Source: Gnetum montanum (Eukaryota; Streptophyta; Gnetopsida; Gnetales; Gnetaceae). Taken from it: DNA of 64,000 nucleotides. The position numbers and the translations under genes were made by a program. The notes beneath the pieces were generated by a model, which was not told where the DNA came from, searched no databases, and worked only from the letters and a program-made list of their open reading frames with translations. Where the stretch lies: NCBI GenBank assembly GCA_015680685.1, contig MNCI01009578.1:183822-247821 (forward strand). Reading direction: 5' to 3'. Of the stretch, positions 18,442 through 30,300 are shown one piece after another. The stretch's first letter is position 1; each line of letters starts with the position of its first letter.

Positions 18442-21400
18442 GTCTGCTTGAAGCCCATCCTCATTATTATGGAGTTGGTGGGCATTCTATGCTATATTGA
18501 CCACCCTAGGGCCAATACTCCACTTCCTAACATGTTGTTGGAGAAGGTTTCACTGTGGTTTTGGTCTAGGGAAAGGGAATTCCTTGCCTACATTCTATAG
18601 AATTTCAATGTGATGCTATGGTCACACTTGTCCATAGATGTGACTAGGGCCATAGTGAAGACCTTGTTTCCTTAAGCATCCATCCTGATTATCAATTTTA
18701 CTGATGATAATTAACCTCATAAGATAGACAAAGGAACAGAAGACACCATTAACCCACGTTACCTTATAGATATTTGGATGATGCCAGAGTATAGCCAGTA
18801 CAATGTTGAAAATACTCTGATGGTGGCACATAGAGCTTACACATTGTTCTAGAACTCACCTTGCACCATGTATTATCTACAAGGGTAAGCTTAGTTGTTA
18901 TAGTATTTTTATGGATTTATCAGCTTCTTTTCCTAACTCTGTTGATTTTATGAACTTCTTGTAGGTACCAAGTCAATGATCAAGGCTTGATCATTAACAA
19001 TCAAACCTTGCTAGTAGCTCAAACTACTCTAGATTAATTCACCAAGGGCTCCAAATTAGAACTGCTTTGTATCAATAGTTAAGAGGGGAATTTGATGCAT
19101 AGACTACAAGGTTCAACCTTGTATACAAGAAGTGTAAGGATGATGGGACTATACACAACTGGTGGATAAACTTCAATAACTCCATGGATCAAACCCTTGT
19201 ATCTAGGACCTCCACTCAAATCACACCAAAGAAGATGAAGAAAGGTAAATATAAAGGCATAGATTCTAATGTTTTATGGTTATAAAAGCTCTAAGTGTTT
19301 TATTGCTTTTACTAGTTGTTGAACATGCCTATGTTGATGCCAACTATTTGGTTTTTTACTTTGTAAGACCTTCCACCTCTGTTGATGTCACCATAACACT
19401 TTCAAGAGCATGTCATAAGGATACCCTCATCCTGTTGTTTGGTTAGGTGATACCAACATAAGAGTGGTTGAGGGAACAAGTGCCTGGGTACATTCAAGTA
19501 AACATCTAGTGTGTACATTTTCTTGATATATTTATGGCACCTACCCCTTCCACCCTTGCTAGGAAGATGGTGCACATCATCAACTCCTTCGACAAGAAGG
19601 CTAGTCATTTTAGTACCACCATTTGGGATGTGAAGGTTAACATGGATATTGATGAGGGCCTCATTTCCAACTTATTTGGTGTCCCCACTAATGAGGAAAA
19701 GGTTCCCACTAGGATAGTGATTGAATTGGGTCATCATGAGAAAGTTTTGAAGTGGCTTGATGCCAAACATGGGTCACTTCAAAATTTCCATGGATGGCTC
19801 CACAAACCTTGATGCAAAGGAATCTTATCCTTTGTTCATGTATCATGTGTTTCCCAAACTATTATCACAAAAGAAGGTGATTAGCATTGTGCAAGGATGG
19901 ACCTTTAAGAAGGTCCTAATGGGTGGAACCAGGTTCAATTGAGCAACTACTTTGACTATTGGGCTTCAGGAGGAGATTCTCTTCTCAAAAATAACTCTAC
20001 AATAATCTGCATGCACTTTTCAAGTTATTTGAAGAGGTTTGTAAAGTTTCTAGTGGTGTATGGGAATGGACAATGGATTCTCCAAGATCAAAGCCAACTT
20101 TTAAAGCCTTGGATAAAACACATTTATCCAACGATGTAGGCCTAGAACCCACCAAAGGGGATGGATGATACACTATCCATTACCACCAAGGATCTTGATG
20201 GTATGTACTATAAGTCTCCTGATAGCATAGATGATGGGGATCCTCTCACATTTCTAGTGAACATCCTTGAGGCCAAAAAATGATGTAGGAATGCCAAAGG
20301 AGCAACTGGAGAGAAATTTAAGAGATCCATTGAGGAAGCACCACTGACATCAGACCAACATGCCTCAAAAATGCTTAAATTTAAGCTTAAGGCATCATAG
20401 AAGCCAATCACAGGTATGTTCTAACAATTTTTGGCTATTTTAAAGTTCATGGCTATGTTATGGTTTCATATGCTGATTTGTTTTCTACGTGCTATGATTG
20501 TAGACAAGTGTTAGATCTTCATAGCCCAAGTTGTCATAAAGGAAGAACAAAGACATGTGAAAGAGGCACTTCTATAGCAACCTAAGGTAGACCTAAATGA
20601 TCTAGACAAATTTTTTGGTGAGACAATGCTAGGTACATCCCCCATCATCATTCTAAAATAAGGAAAGGAGGAGCCTGGTGTGTCCATGCCTTAATGCTTT
20701 CATTATATCCTATTGTTTAATTTTGGTTTTCATCCTAACCCTTTGATGATTTGTATTCTTATAGTAGTTCATGAGCCACTAGTTCAACCCCCTATCCCTA
20801 AGTTTTGTAAAGAACCATGGGTGGAGATCCTAGACAAGGTGAAGTTCATGCATGGGATGATTAAGGAGATCATTGACCAGTTGCAACAGGTTGCACCTAA
20901 GATAGGTAAGGAATTTTTTTTATATTCCGTAGTTAATTGGTTATGTTATAGGCTATGTTTGTGTTATGGCTATCTTATGTTGTACATTATGTTTATGGTT
21001 GTATTTCATGCTTGTGTAGTGCCTTCTGTGGAGTGGGACCCTATCCAAGACATGGATATTGACTTGTTTCCTAATCTTCCCTCCAATGTATCTAGTGTAT
21101 CCTTGAAGTTGCACAAGGCTACTACTAATCTAGTAATGTCATGTGCAAAAACTTCATGGGAGCTAGAGAGGTCCAATGAATCTCTATGGGAGGAAGTTAT
21201 GGTTTTAAGGAAGAAGACTTAATAGTAGGAGGAGACAATTAGAGATCTCCAAGATAAAAAGATCTTTGTGGAAGCCCAAGTGACTAACTTAGGGGAATTG
21301 CAAACCAAGGAGATCACGTGGACCCGCCATTAGCATACTATTTAGGACAAAGTAACAGTTTTATGGGAGATGGTAGAATAACAAATATAGATGGACCTCA

Positions 21401-21843
21401 TCTCCTAGAAGGTCAAGGATTGGAAAGATCACTATGTTTGGTTCCTAGAGTGGAGTAAGAAACAAAAGACCCACAAGTGATAGTACAAGGCAAATCATGG
21501 GCCCTACCTCAAGTGGGTCAAGGAGGAGTTAGTTGAACAGTGCAAGAGAGAGCTCTTCATCCAAGGGATCTAAGCAAAGAGTACTTATTAGCTTTTTGAG
21601 AGTACTCTCATAGTGAAGTAGTCCCCTACTCCTTAGATTACCACTACTACTAGTAAGACTTCTATAGCTACTATTACCTGAGAGCCACCTACTTGGACCA
21701 TAGTAGATAGGACTAGCATCCTTTCCCACTATGATCTTGGGGATTTTGACTAGGTCAACATGATGGAGGAACAAATCCTCCATCATTTTGAGGAAGGCCT
21801 TCCACATCTACCCTTGGAAGTTATGAAGCTAGAATCCCCATAG
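18442..21843 (+). pseudogene. Opposite-strand multi-exon gene in E2, homologue of 2,408-6,032
   Basis: Inferred exons: 18,442-18,884; 18,965-19,244; 19,316-20,413; 20,504-20,677; 20,765-20,905; 21,020-21,843. All five introns are GT-AG (for example GTAAGC to CTTGTAG, GTAAATA to ACTAG, GTATGTT to TTGTAG) and at least four match E1 positions. Exon 1 repeats the FCP1-like blocks (IIMELVGILCYID, FNVMLWSHLS). Exon 3 matches the mobile-domain part (LISNLFGVP; FLVVYGNGQWILQDQSQLLK). Exon 5 matches SKMDFITSIIDEVVEHIQQ of E1 as DKVKFMHGMIKEIIDQLQQ. Exon 6 is a coiled coil. Stops are frequent. It converges on the E2 protease about 300 bp away, as in E1. No C-terminal last intron is seen. Confidence 0.78.
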
Positions 21844-22142
21844 GTTAGATGTATTTTATGTTTTAGCTTTTGTTTTAAGTTATGATTTTGGCTATTGGTC
21901 ACTAATGGACTATTTGTTGTTGTATTTTCNGATGGGCCATGATGAAAAAGAAACTTATATTTTTTTTGTGATTTTATGTTTTAAAGTTTTCTAAGGCTTT
22001 CAGCTTGTTCATAACATGAGTAAAAGCAAATTAAGTTAAAATAAAAATAAAAGTAGAAACTTAGGCTACATGCATGAAGAGTAAAACAATGTATATAAAA
22101 AGATATAAAAAAATTATACTACATGGCTATCGATGCATCTAG
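21844..22142. other. Gap between convergent genes, no gene seen
   Basis: AT-rich, with a single N at 21,930 that may mark a small assembly join. Confidence 0.4.
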
Positions 22143-23100
22143 TTATAAGGGCATGGAAAGATTAATGTGTAGTTCACTTGTGCAGATTCTTCCTAATCTT
22201 TCAAAGATTAGGGAATGAGTAAGGTCTGATTTGCACAAGTTTGTATTCACCATCACCATCATTAATAATGTTAAAAAGGAGTTCATACCATAATTCATCC
22301 TATTGCTTATCATGGTCATCCTTGGCTTATAACTCTCTTTTAGGTTGATGGACTTCATGGTTGGGAGTTTCCTCCTAAAGCTCCACCTCAAACCCCTTCT
22401 CTATGTTCACGTTATTGTTAGCCAGGGAAACCATGCTATCACTATGGATGATGATTTCACCTCCCTCATAAGGAAGGTGAATTTATTTATCGATGGATGA
22501 GGACATGATTCATACTTAAGCTAACCATAGTCTTTCCATGATAAGGTTGAACCTTGATGTGTCCTCCACCACTAAGAAATTGGTAGTCATAGGGAATTGC
22601 TCCCCTACCATAAAGTCCATGGAGATAGACCCATTGACAACAACCCTTGATCCATTGAAGGATTTGAGAGCTGTAGTTGATGTAGGTTGTATCTACTTAG
22701 TTAGGCCCAATCATTCAATAATGGTGCATGGGATGAGGTTAGTTTTGGTTCCATCATCAACATGCACTTGGTGTACTTTAAACTACCCTATACATATGGT
22801 TATGAACATAGGAGCCCTAGTCACTTTTCCATTTTGGGGAATAACCTTGATTTCACTATTGCAAAATACGAAGAATGTTAACTTCTCCTCCCTTGGTAAG
22901 GGAGGAACCATCACTACATGAATGTCTTCCTCATTGGTAAGGATGTCCTCAGTAATGAGGATGGAATTCAACATTTTGACTAATGCCTCATGATGTGTGG
23001 TAGAAGTTATGATCAAGTCATACAAGCTTAGAATTATGTTCTTCTACTTGAGGGATTACCTGACTTGATCCATTGCACTAAGGAAGTTTTTATCATTGGC
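22143..23100 (-). pseudogene. pro: E2 protease region
   Basis: Homologous to the E1 protease. YDLIITSTTHHEALVKMLNS aligns with YNLVLKSQTHHEALVRMLTS, and the block GKVTRAPMFITICIG matches the lead-in to the catalytic motif. The tail FNIINDGDGEYKLVQI matches FNVISEGDTEYRIIPI of E1. The frame contains stops. In E1 this region lies just before the protease stop, and here likewise it ends about 300 bp from the converging gene. Nonfunctional. Confidence 0.75.
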
Positions 23101-23116
23101 AGTGGACTTATCACCT
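23015..23116. repeat. 102-bp inverted duplication, left arm
   Basis: This 102-bp stretch recurs as its reverse complement at 23,505-23,606, with no mismatch found by eye. The right arm is bounded exactly by single N characters, which points to assembly rather than biology. Confidence 0.85.
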
Positions 23117-23504
23117 CAATTGTGCTTCACTTCCTCCATGCACCCCAAAATGTGAACTTCAACTTTAGGTTGCAATTGTTAAGGCTTTTCCTTGTTCTTC
23201 TAGATATGGGCTTTAGGATCCTCCTATGGCTTGTTGATTGGAGTAAGTTGGGTAGAGGAGGTTATGGGTATAATTGAAAGAGGAGTGGGCTTCAATGGAT
23301 CCACTTCCTTTCATGCCTTCATTTTCTTGTCACCCTTGTTGCTAGGCTTTTGCTTATGCTTCTTCTTTTGGTTAGTTAAAGTCTTCTAGTTTCCAACTGT
23401 TGGTTGTGAGGAATAGACAGTAGCATTGGCCATCATAGGAAGTCATTTTACAATTCATTGGGCTATGGTTGGTTGGGTTATTTTAGGCTAGGCCACCCTA
23501 ATTN

Positions 23505-23606
23505 AGGTGATAAGTCCACTGCCAATGATAAAAACTTCCTTAGTGCAATGGATCAAGTCAGGTAATCCCTCAAGTAGAAGAACATAATTCTAAGCTTGTA
23601 TGACTT
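23505..23606. repeat. 102-bp inverted duplication, right arm between two Ns
   Basis: Reverse complement of 23,015-23,116, flanked by N at 23,504 and N at 23,607. The E2 gag-protease alignment is interrupted here. Probably a mis-filled gap. Confidence 0.85.
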
Positions 23607-23607
23607 N

Positions 23608-25850
23608 AAAGAAACCCTTTCATCAAAATGTGGTAATCATATCACAAATGGTTCTCTTGGGGATTTCTAATCATCATCAATGTTGAATGCTAAATTAATG
23701 TAAGGGTTGTCATTAGCATTCAATGGGCCTTTTTAGACCTACATCAACTAATTTTGTGATCATACTGGGTTAGAACAATCTAAGGCTAGCTCCTCCTTAT
23801 CTATCATCTTCTAAAAGTCATCCTTTAGTGTGAGGTATAAGTTTGTGTCATGACCAGGCAATTGGTGATAATGGAAAAAGCAGTCTATTTTGATGTACCT
23901 AGGAAGTTGTGGATCATCCTTTATTTCTCAAGAGGGATGTTTGGCTATTTCACATAGCTTCTCATGTTTCTTTCAAATGGCTTTGTTCATCTATTTATAT
24001 TGCATGCATCCATTCTTTAGTAGTTGGTCTAGCAACTCATATGGCTTTAGAGGTAAGGAAATGTACTTACTATGATCTTTCTGCTCAAAATTTTTCCTAG
24101 TAGAAGTTGATGTAGCAGCCCTAGATATTGATGGTTGGTTATTGTGGTCATTAGCGAAGGCCTTGGGTGGGTTGGTCCTTGGCCCCTAGTTTGTGTTTTT
24201 TTCCTCTTTGATCATAGTTTCTATGGTGACATTGTTTACTTTTCCTTTCTCCTTATCTCTCCATGTATGTTGATTTTATATGCTACATAAGCCAAATCAT
24301 GAGTGGTCTCCATAGCATCCTCTATATTCTTGGTTTGGGAAAATGCTTGGCTGAGGGACCATGGATTAAGATAGTAAAGTTTTAACTTAGTAAAGTCATT
24401 CACCATCCCCTTGAATATGGCTAAAAGATGGGCCTCAGTAATAGGTTCTAGTATTTCATTCAACAACCCATTCCATCATTAACTAAACTTCTACATGGGT
24501 TCTAGGGGTTCCTACTTGACCTTCATAAGTTGGTCAAGCATGATGTCAGGCTTCAAGTTATACTTGAAGTGGTTGACCAATTAGGCTATTAAGTCCTTCA
24601 AAGAGGATATGGATTCTTTGGGTAATGCATGGTACCAATCAAGTGCTTTTCTAGTCAAAGACATAGGGAAAATCCTCATGATAGTAGGAGGCCATGGCTA
24701 AAATACCAAGCACTTGGATTTAAAGGTCATAATGTGAGCATTGGGATTACCTTCTTTGTTATACTTACTAAATTATAAAATAGGGACACTAGGAGTAAGT
24801 GTCAAGGATGGGATCACTAGATTGATGGGATCATCTTGGTAGAAGTTCATAATATTGCTAATTTCTGAAGTAGAGGCTTTAAGCTTCTTCAACTTCTCTG
24901 TTACATCTTAGATCATATGGAAGGCTTGATCTAGGCCCTTTGATGATCCTATTGGCTACATGGCTTGCACATATAGTTATCGTGTCTATTGTGAGGCCTA
25001 TGGCATTGCTATTGGTTGTAGGATCAAAGAAAGAGGTTGCATCATGATTGTAGCTTGTGGGCCAAACAGGGAAAAGAATGTTCACACTAGTACTTGAGGC
25101 ACAAATGGGATAAATGGGGTGTGTAACCCTTGAGTTTCTTAGGGTTTGATAATGGGATCCAAATGGACAATTAGTGGATTTTTTGTGGTGAAAACAACCA
25201 TCAATGGCAAAAGGAATTGATGGGTTATAGGTCATGGGATGTGGCATTGATTAAGTTTGATGCATGGCTAGGATCGGTGTGGAATTAGCTATGGTAGGAT
25301 AGGAGGAACCAAAAGATGGTGGCACCATGCCCATGAAGAAAAAAAAAGCATTAGAGGAAGGTGTTGTAACCTTGGAGGATGTTTTTTGGAACAACCCTCC
25401 TAGGATGTTTTCGAGCTCAGATTATACCCTAAATTCATCCTCCTCTTCTTGTTGTTCCTCAAAGCTATGCTTGTCATCCTCCTCCTACATGATGATTAAT
25501 TGAGACAGGATGTTGGCATAGATATCATTGAGGGGTATTTGGTCATACGGGGAAGGGACATACTCCTTCCCTCCTGATCTATGAGCTCAAAGTCCCCTTT
25601 TGCCTCTGCTTTCACACGTAGAATCAAGAGCTCAACCTATATTTTGGTACAAATGTAGTAGTAATGATCTTCATTTATGGCTATAAAGTCATGACTTTCC
25701 CTCTGATCCTCAAATATCACCTACACTCAATGAAGCTAGGGTCTTTGGGGTCATACACCCTCATGGCTTGTTGGGTAGGATCTTCACTGGTGAGGGTGAA
25801 GGGCAACTTGGTGGACCATTGGAAAGACATCGATATTGTGTTGAAAATGG
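23608..25850 (-). pseudogene. gag: E2 Gag region
   Basis: Aligns with E1 Gag from end to end but with many stops and frame changes. The N-terminal block ICTKIXVELLILRVKAE matches ICIKIKPSLAVDQTEME of E1. The Gag core at 24,466-24,236 reads LNEILEPITEAHLLAIFKG against LNELHEPIPETYLLTILKG. The zinc-knuckle near 23,880-23,830 has lost both cysteines: FFHYHQLPGHDTNLY against FCDYHQRNGHGTNYC. Decayed structural protein. Confidence 0.78.
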
Positions 25851-26739
25851 CTTAAATTAGGCTATAAATAATGAATTAGAGGTAAATTCCAATGAATTGA
25901 ATTCAAAAACATTTAAAAGAAAGCAAAAAAATAGCTGAAAATTAAGTACTTACTATAATTAGTAAGTGGGGATAAGGGGGGTTTACCTCTTTACCAAAAA
26001 TAGAAAGTTGAGAACATTGGTGTTAAGCCCCACCCACACTAGCCTTCCAACTACCTCTACATTGCATATGGTAAGGGGGAAAGAGGGAGGGTGAGATTAT
26101 GGGAATCTCACACCTTCTAATCCAATATTCATGGGGGAGGAAGGCTAAAAACCAAAATGGAAAGTTGGTAATAAGCCTCACCTTCTAATCCAACATTGAT
26201 GAAAGGTGAAAGGCTGATAATCAAAGTGGAAAGTTGGTGTCTTTTCACTAAAACTGGTTTTGGTAGGTTGTCAATTTTCTTAGCTTAGAAATATGGGGAA
26301 AAATTGACTTTCAAAAGTTTGATGATTTCTGGAAGGGTTACACCACCCACTTTAGAAACTAGAAAAACTAGCTTTGGGTAGGGTTGCACCGTTCGCTTTG
26401 GATAGGAAAATTCATAGTAGTTGCTATGAAAAGAAACACCCAAATCACCTAAAAATTCCATGCTATAATTTTGATCACAAAGGGGAAGGGGTAGCATTGA
26501 TTTTTTGAAGATTTTGATGGGATGCCAATGTTGGCCTTGAAATTCACAACAAGTGTTATGAAAATCTTAAAAACCCAAACACCTACAACTTTCATGCTAG
26601 GCTTTGATTATAGGGGGGATGGATTGCAATATTGGATTTCAAAGGTTTTAAAAGTTTTAATGTCAAAATTTCATATTTTTATAATGAAAGGCAACATTGG
26701 CAACAAGGCAAACTGATTTATATGTGGAAATTGAATGGA
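25851..26739. other. E2 leader, no gene seen
   Basis: Between gag and PBS. It contains imperfect repeats of AATGGAAAGTTGGT and CACCTTCTAATCCAACATT type near 25,990-26,240, the counterpart of the 46-bp array in E1 but of different sequence. Confidence 0.55.
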
Positions 26740-26758
26740 GGTTCTCCTTCTAGTGCCA
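26740..26758 (-). promoter_or_regulatory. E2 primer binding site
   Basis: Minus-strand TGGCACTAGAAGGAGAACC, matching the E1 site at 15 of 19 positions and placed directly after the LTR. Confidence 0.65.
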
Positions 26759-28331
26759 AGAAAACCATTGTGACCAAAAAAATTAATCACTGGAAAACCA
26801 ATGGATTCAATGCAGCAACATTAACCCTAAATCCCCAGGGCCTTCAAAAAAATGAGATTTAGGATGCCCTGGATAGTCTAGCAGATCACCTAAGGACTTA
26901 CAAAATGCAAAACAAATTATGCAAATAATAATGAAAAAATTACAGATCTATAGAACAAAAAAAGAAATGCAAATTGCACATAAAAATAAAAATTTAAAAC
27001 TTTATTAAAAAATAAAGGAAAAATTCCAAAAATATATATAATAAATGTCCATGAGAGAGCAAAGGAGGGTTCACTGAGGTAGAAGTTCAAGGCTTGTTGA
27101 AGCTGATGTGATCTACTCGATGATCTAGATACTAAGCCAATCTTGAAGCATTCAAATATACACTACTACAAACTATAGATCTACAATTTGGGTTACTACT
27201 GAGGGGTGAGAGAAGTGAGAAATTTTGCTATTTGATTGTTTCACTCTAGGAGTTGGGAACCCCAGAAATGTAGCATTCATCCCAAAAGTTCACAAGTCTC
27301 AAGGCTATAATTCTTCCATGTCAGGGTTCAAGAGAATGCAAACATGGGAGATTGTAAGAGCTCTTGGGTAATTGAAAATGCCCCATTGTGGAATTGTAAA
27401 AATTATGAGAACCAATGTGAGGGTTATAGAATTGCCAAAGTGTTTAACTTATAAATGGTGTTTCAGATTAGTTTTTATAGGTCTTAGTCATGAATGGTGC
27501 TACAAAATGGTTGTAATTTGGTTGTACAATGGTTGCATATTGGTTGTAATTTGGTGCAATTTTTTTTCTTGTACAAGTAAGATGGATGCCCAAATTTGGA
27601 GGTTACTATATATAGTACGTGCCTTCCCCCATGGCTATTCCATTTTCTATAAATAGTAATGGGGGCACACCTTTTATGTTGGAGATGAATCTTCCATAAT
27701 GAGCCTTCTATCATTCTTACTAAAGTGGTTGGTCAATGTTGGAGTGCATGGAGTATTGAAATTTGGCTTTTGTGGCTTCCACACTAGGGGAATGTAGTTT
27801 CCATGTTGGGGGTGGAATCTCCATGATGGGGGGAAACTTACGTGCTAAGGGAGGAAAGGTTTCCAAGTTGTGCATGCAATCTCTATGCTAGGGGGGGAGT
27901 TTTCATGTTGAAAGGAAACCCTCATCTCTCCACACTATGGATAGGTAAGATCTTGCCCCCTTAAAGTGTTTCTAGTGTAGAAAATATATACCCTCCATAA
28001 AACCCATCAAATTACCATTTTTGGCATTCCAAAAGGCAATGTTGATCTTCCTCGCATTGCCACCACTATGCCTCCCTGCCCCCCACCGTCCCCCATGCTC
28101 AAATATAGACACTAGGTGACTTTTTTCACTTGGGGAATGAGGGTTTGACCACTTATAAGGCATTTTCAGCCCCAACGTATGGAATATGTGAGATTACTCC
28201 TTATGGATTACAATCTTCACATTTACAATGAAGGTTTTCCTTTAGTTTCATTAGGCAGATGCTACATGATGAAAATTGGCTATAGCATACACAATTTTGT
28301 GGTGTTTTAGTACCCTTAATATTCAACACTT
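26759..28331 (-). repeat. E2 5' LTR
   Basis: About 1.57 kb. Aligns with the 3' LTRs of E3 and E4: the end block near 26,840-26,900 (CTGGATAGTCTAGCAGATCA, then CCTAAGGACTTACAAAATG), the block near 27,990 (ATAAAACCCATCAAATTACC, then a TTTTTGGCAT run), and the start block ACAATTTTGTGGTGTTTTAG near 28,300. A minus-strand TATATATA lies at 27,614-27,607. The U3 part (27,760-27,960) carries short repeats built on TTCCACACTAGGGG, TCCATGTTGGGGG and TCTATGCTAGGGG. Confidence 0.75.
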
Positions 28332-28548
28332 CCCCTTAGCATGGATCTTGGGATCATCCATTATGAACTTGAAGATCATATTGGAAGACCGAGGTAGTAG
28401 GGTCTCCACAATGGAATCAACTGTGTAGTAGATAAGTGTGACCACATGATTACACTAAAGTTTTGCAAGAGGTAGGCCAAGAACTCTCTTGCCCTCGACT
28501 AGAACTACAAGGAATCTTAGAACCACAAAGATGGGCTTAAGGAAGGCC
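28332..28548 (-). pseudogene. Opposite-strand gene remnant in E4, first exon only
   Basis: On the minus strand an acceptor (CCATCTAG) at 28,549-28,550 precedes GGCCTTCCTTAAGCCCATC. This aligns with the exon starts of E1 (TTTGTAG then GGATCCTAAACC) and E2 (TGCAAG then GTCTGCTTGAAGCCC). The exon encodes REFLAYLLQNFSVIMWSHLS, matching REFLAYILXNFNVMLWSHLS in E2, followed by ETLLPRSSNMIFKF. At the position where E1 has a TGA this copy keeps Arg (CGA), showing that the E1 stop arose by C-to-T change. Part of the domain before it is deleted. The exon is cut by the E2 LTR. Confidence 0.7.
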
Positions 28549-28550
28549 CT

Positions 28551-30300
28551 AGATGGATAAAATTGCAAGACATATTGTTAAGACCATTATCAATGTTTTC
28601 AGCACTTAGAGCAAGACCAACAAAACTAACAACCATGAAAATAAATATCAAGTACAAAAGCAACCATACATCAATTTGAATTCTACAAGAATTTTGCAAA
28701 ACATCATAGTTAATTGTGAAACTAGCCATAGTAAAAAATCTAGGGATGCTAGTTCAAAATTCTTCAAAAATTGAAAATCAACATTCAAATAGCCTAAGAC
28801 AACCTTTAAAATGATAATTCAATTACAAAAACATCTACATTATCATCCCAAACTTAAAACAAATTCAAAAAACTATGCAAAACTTTAACAAAGTTTAATC
28901 AAAATTCACAATTTCACACCAAAACTAAAGAAAATGGCCATAGGAAATCACTAATAAAAAATATTAAAAACTTTATAACATCAATGAAAAAAATTCTAAA
29001 CCATCCTTAGAATTTCCAAGAACCCCCAATAACATGGGGCATTGGTAGAAAAAATAATCCAATGTACCAACATTGCCCATCTTTAGAGGGATAAAATCGT
29101 TAAAACCAAAAATCTTATTTCACACGAGCTTACCCAAAAAATCATAAAAAGTCAACCAATTAACCAAATTTAGTGATTCCATAGTCATTGGATTTCATAA
29201 ACAATGATTTAGATATCCAAAAATAGAAAACATAAAAATTCTCAATCACTATTACAAAAAACACTTCCAAAGTGGCATGAACTTGGTCATGATGGCAAAA
29301 CCCCAATTCATGTGAGATTAGTAAACAGTTCACCTAAAATTACTTACACACCAAAAATTAGTGAGTCTAGGAAATTTGGAATTCTTAAACAAATACCTAC
29401 AAATCCATAACTTAAAAACATTGAAATGTTTATCCGTTTTGGTAGAAACAATTCATGAAATAACATGGAAAACTATAAAATGGCATGGAAACACACCTAC
29501 ATTAGCTGATAAAATAATTTACCTAAAATTAACTATAAGCCCAAATTGCATCATACCATAGTTTTTTGAAAGCATAAACCTTAAATTAAAAATCCATAAA
29601 CTCAAAAATTAATAATTCCTAACCATTTTCTTAATAAAAAAAATACAAAAGTGGTGTTGCTTTTTAAACAAAAATAGCAAAAATGCATGAAATTTACCAA
29701 AACAAAATTTTATAACCTATACAAAATCAAATATGAATGTCTAAAGAAACACCAAAAATACATAAACCCCACCTAAAAACAATGCCGGATTTTTTCAAAA
29801 CTTTATTTTAATCAACATATCAGTCTAGATCTAGAACAAAGCCCAATTCTTAGACTAGAAAAAATTCAAAAACTACATAAAACAATGGCCATGAATTATG
29901 TACTTGGGGGTGATTGAAGAAAATCCTTTCCTATTGATGGACCATGGTAGATGGGAGAGGCCCTTAGCTACTACATTAGCATCCTCTAGGGAAATGTTCC
30001 TACTAGTGTTGGCCTTACTCTTCAACATGGTTGTGAATAATGCAAAAACCCTTTGAAAATCTTTGAAAATCTTAATGGTAATACTACTCTTGCTAGTTGG
30101 TGGATATGCAAAATTGAGGGTTGAAGGGAATGAACTCAAAAGTTTTGCCAAAGCACTAAAACTGGTTCACTACAAGTGAGCAGATGGTTGTGCAAATGAT
30201 TTTTGCAATAAATCACAAGTAAAAATCAATACTTTACCTATGCACCCTATGTTAAACCCCAATTTCCAAATTATTGTACACTAAAACTCATGGTGAACTA
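28551..30300. other. AT-rich spacer of E4, no gene seen
   Basis: Equivalent to 16,561-18,441 of E2 in the opposite orientation. Short reading frames show no domain. Confidence 0.5.

Larger units (their letters stand above)
13101..28331 (-). mobile_element. E2: older Tat-lineage element, 5' half
   Basis: Minus-strand order from the right: 5' LTR (28,331-26,759), PBS, leader, gag, protease, then the plus-strand gene and the tandem-repeat spacer. RT, integrase and 3' LTR are not in the window, consistent with E1 having inserted into the spacer near 13,100. All coding parts carry many stops and some frame changes, so E2 is older than E1. Its LTR start abuts an exon of the E4 opposite-strand gene, so E2 appears to have inserted there. 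Confidence 0.78.

Noticed and set aside
23065-23277. Plus-strand 70-codon frame in E2
   Set aside because: Overlaps protease on the other strand and the artefactual inverted duplication.
29873-30151. 92-codon minus-strand frame in the E4 spacer
   Set aside because: No domain, no counterpart in the E2 spacer.
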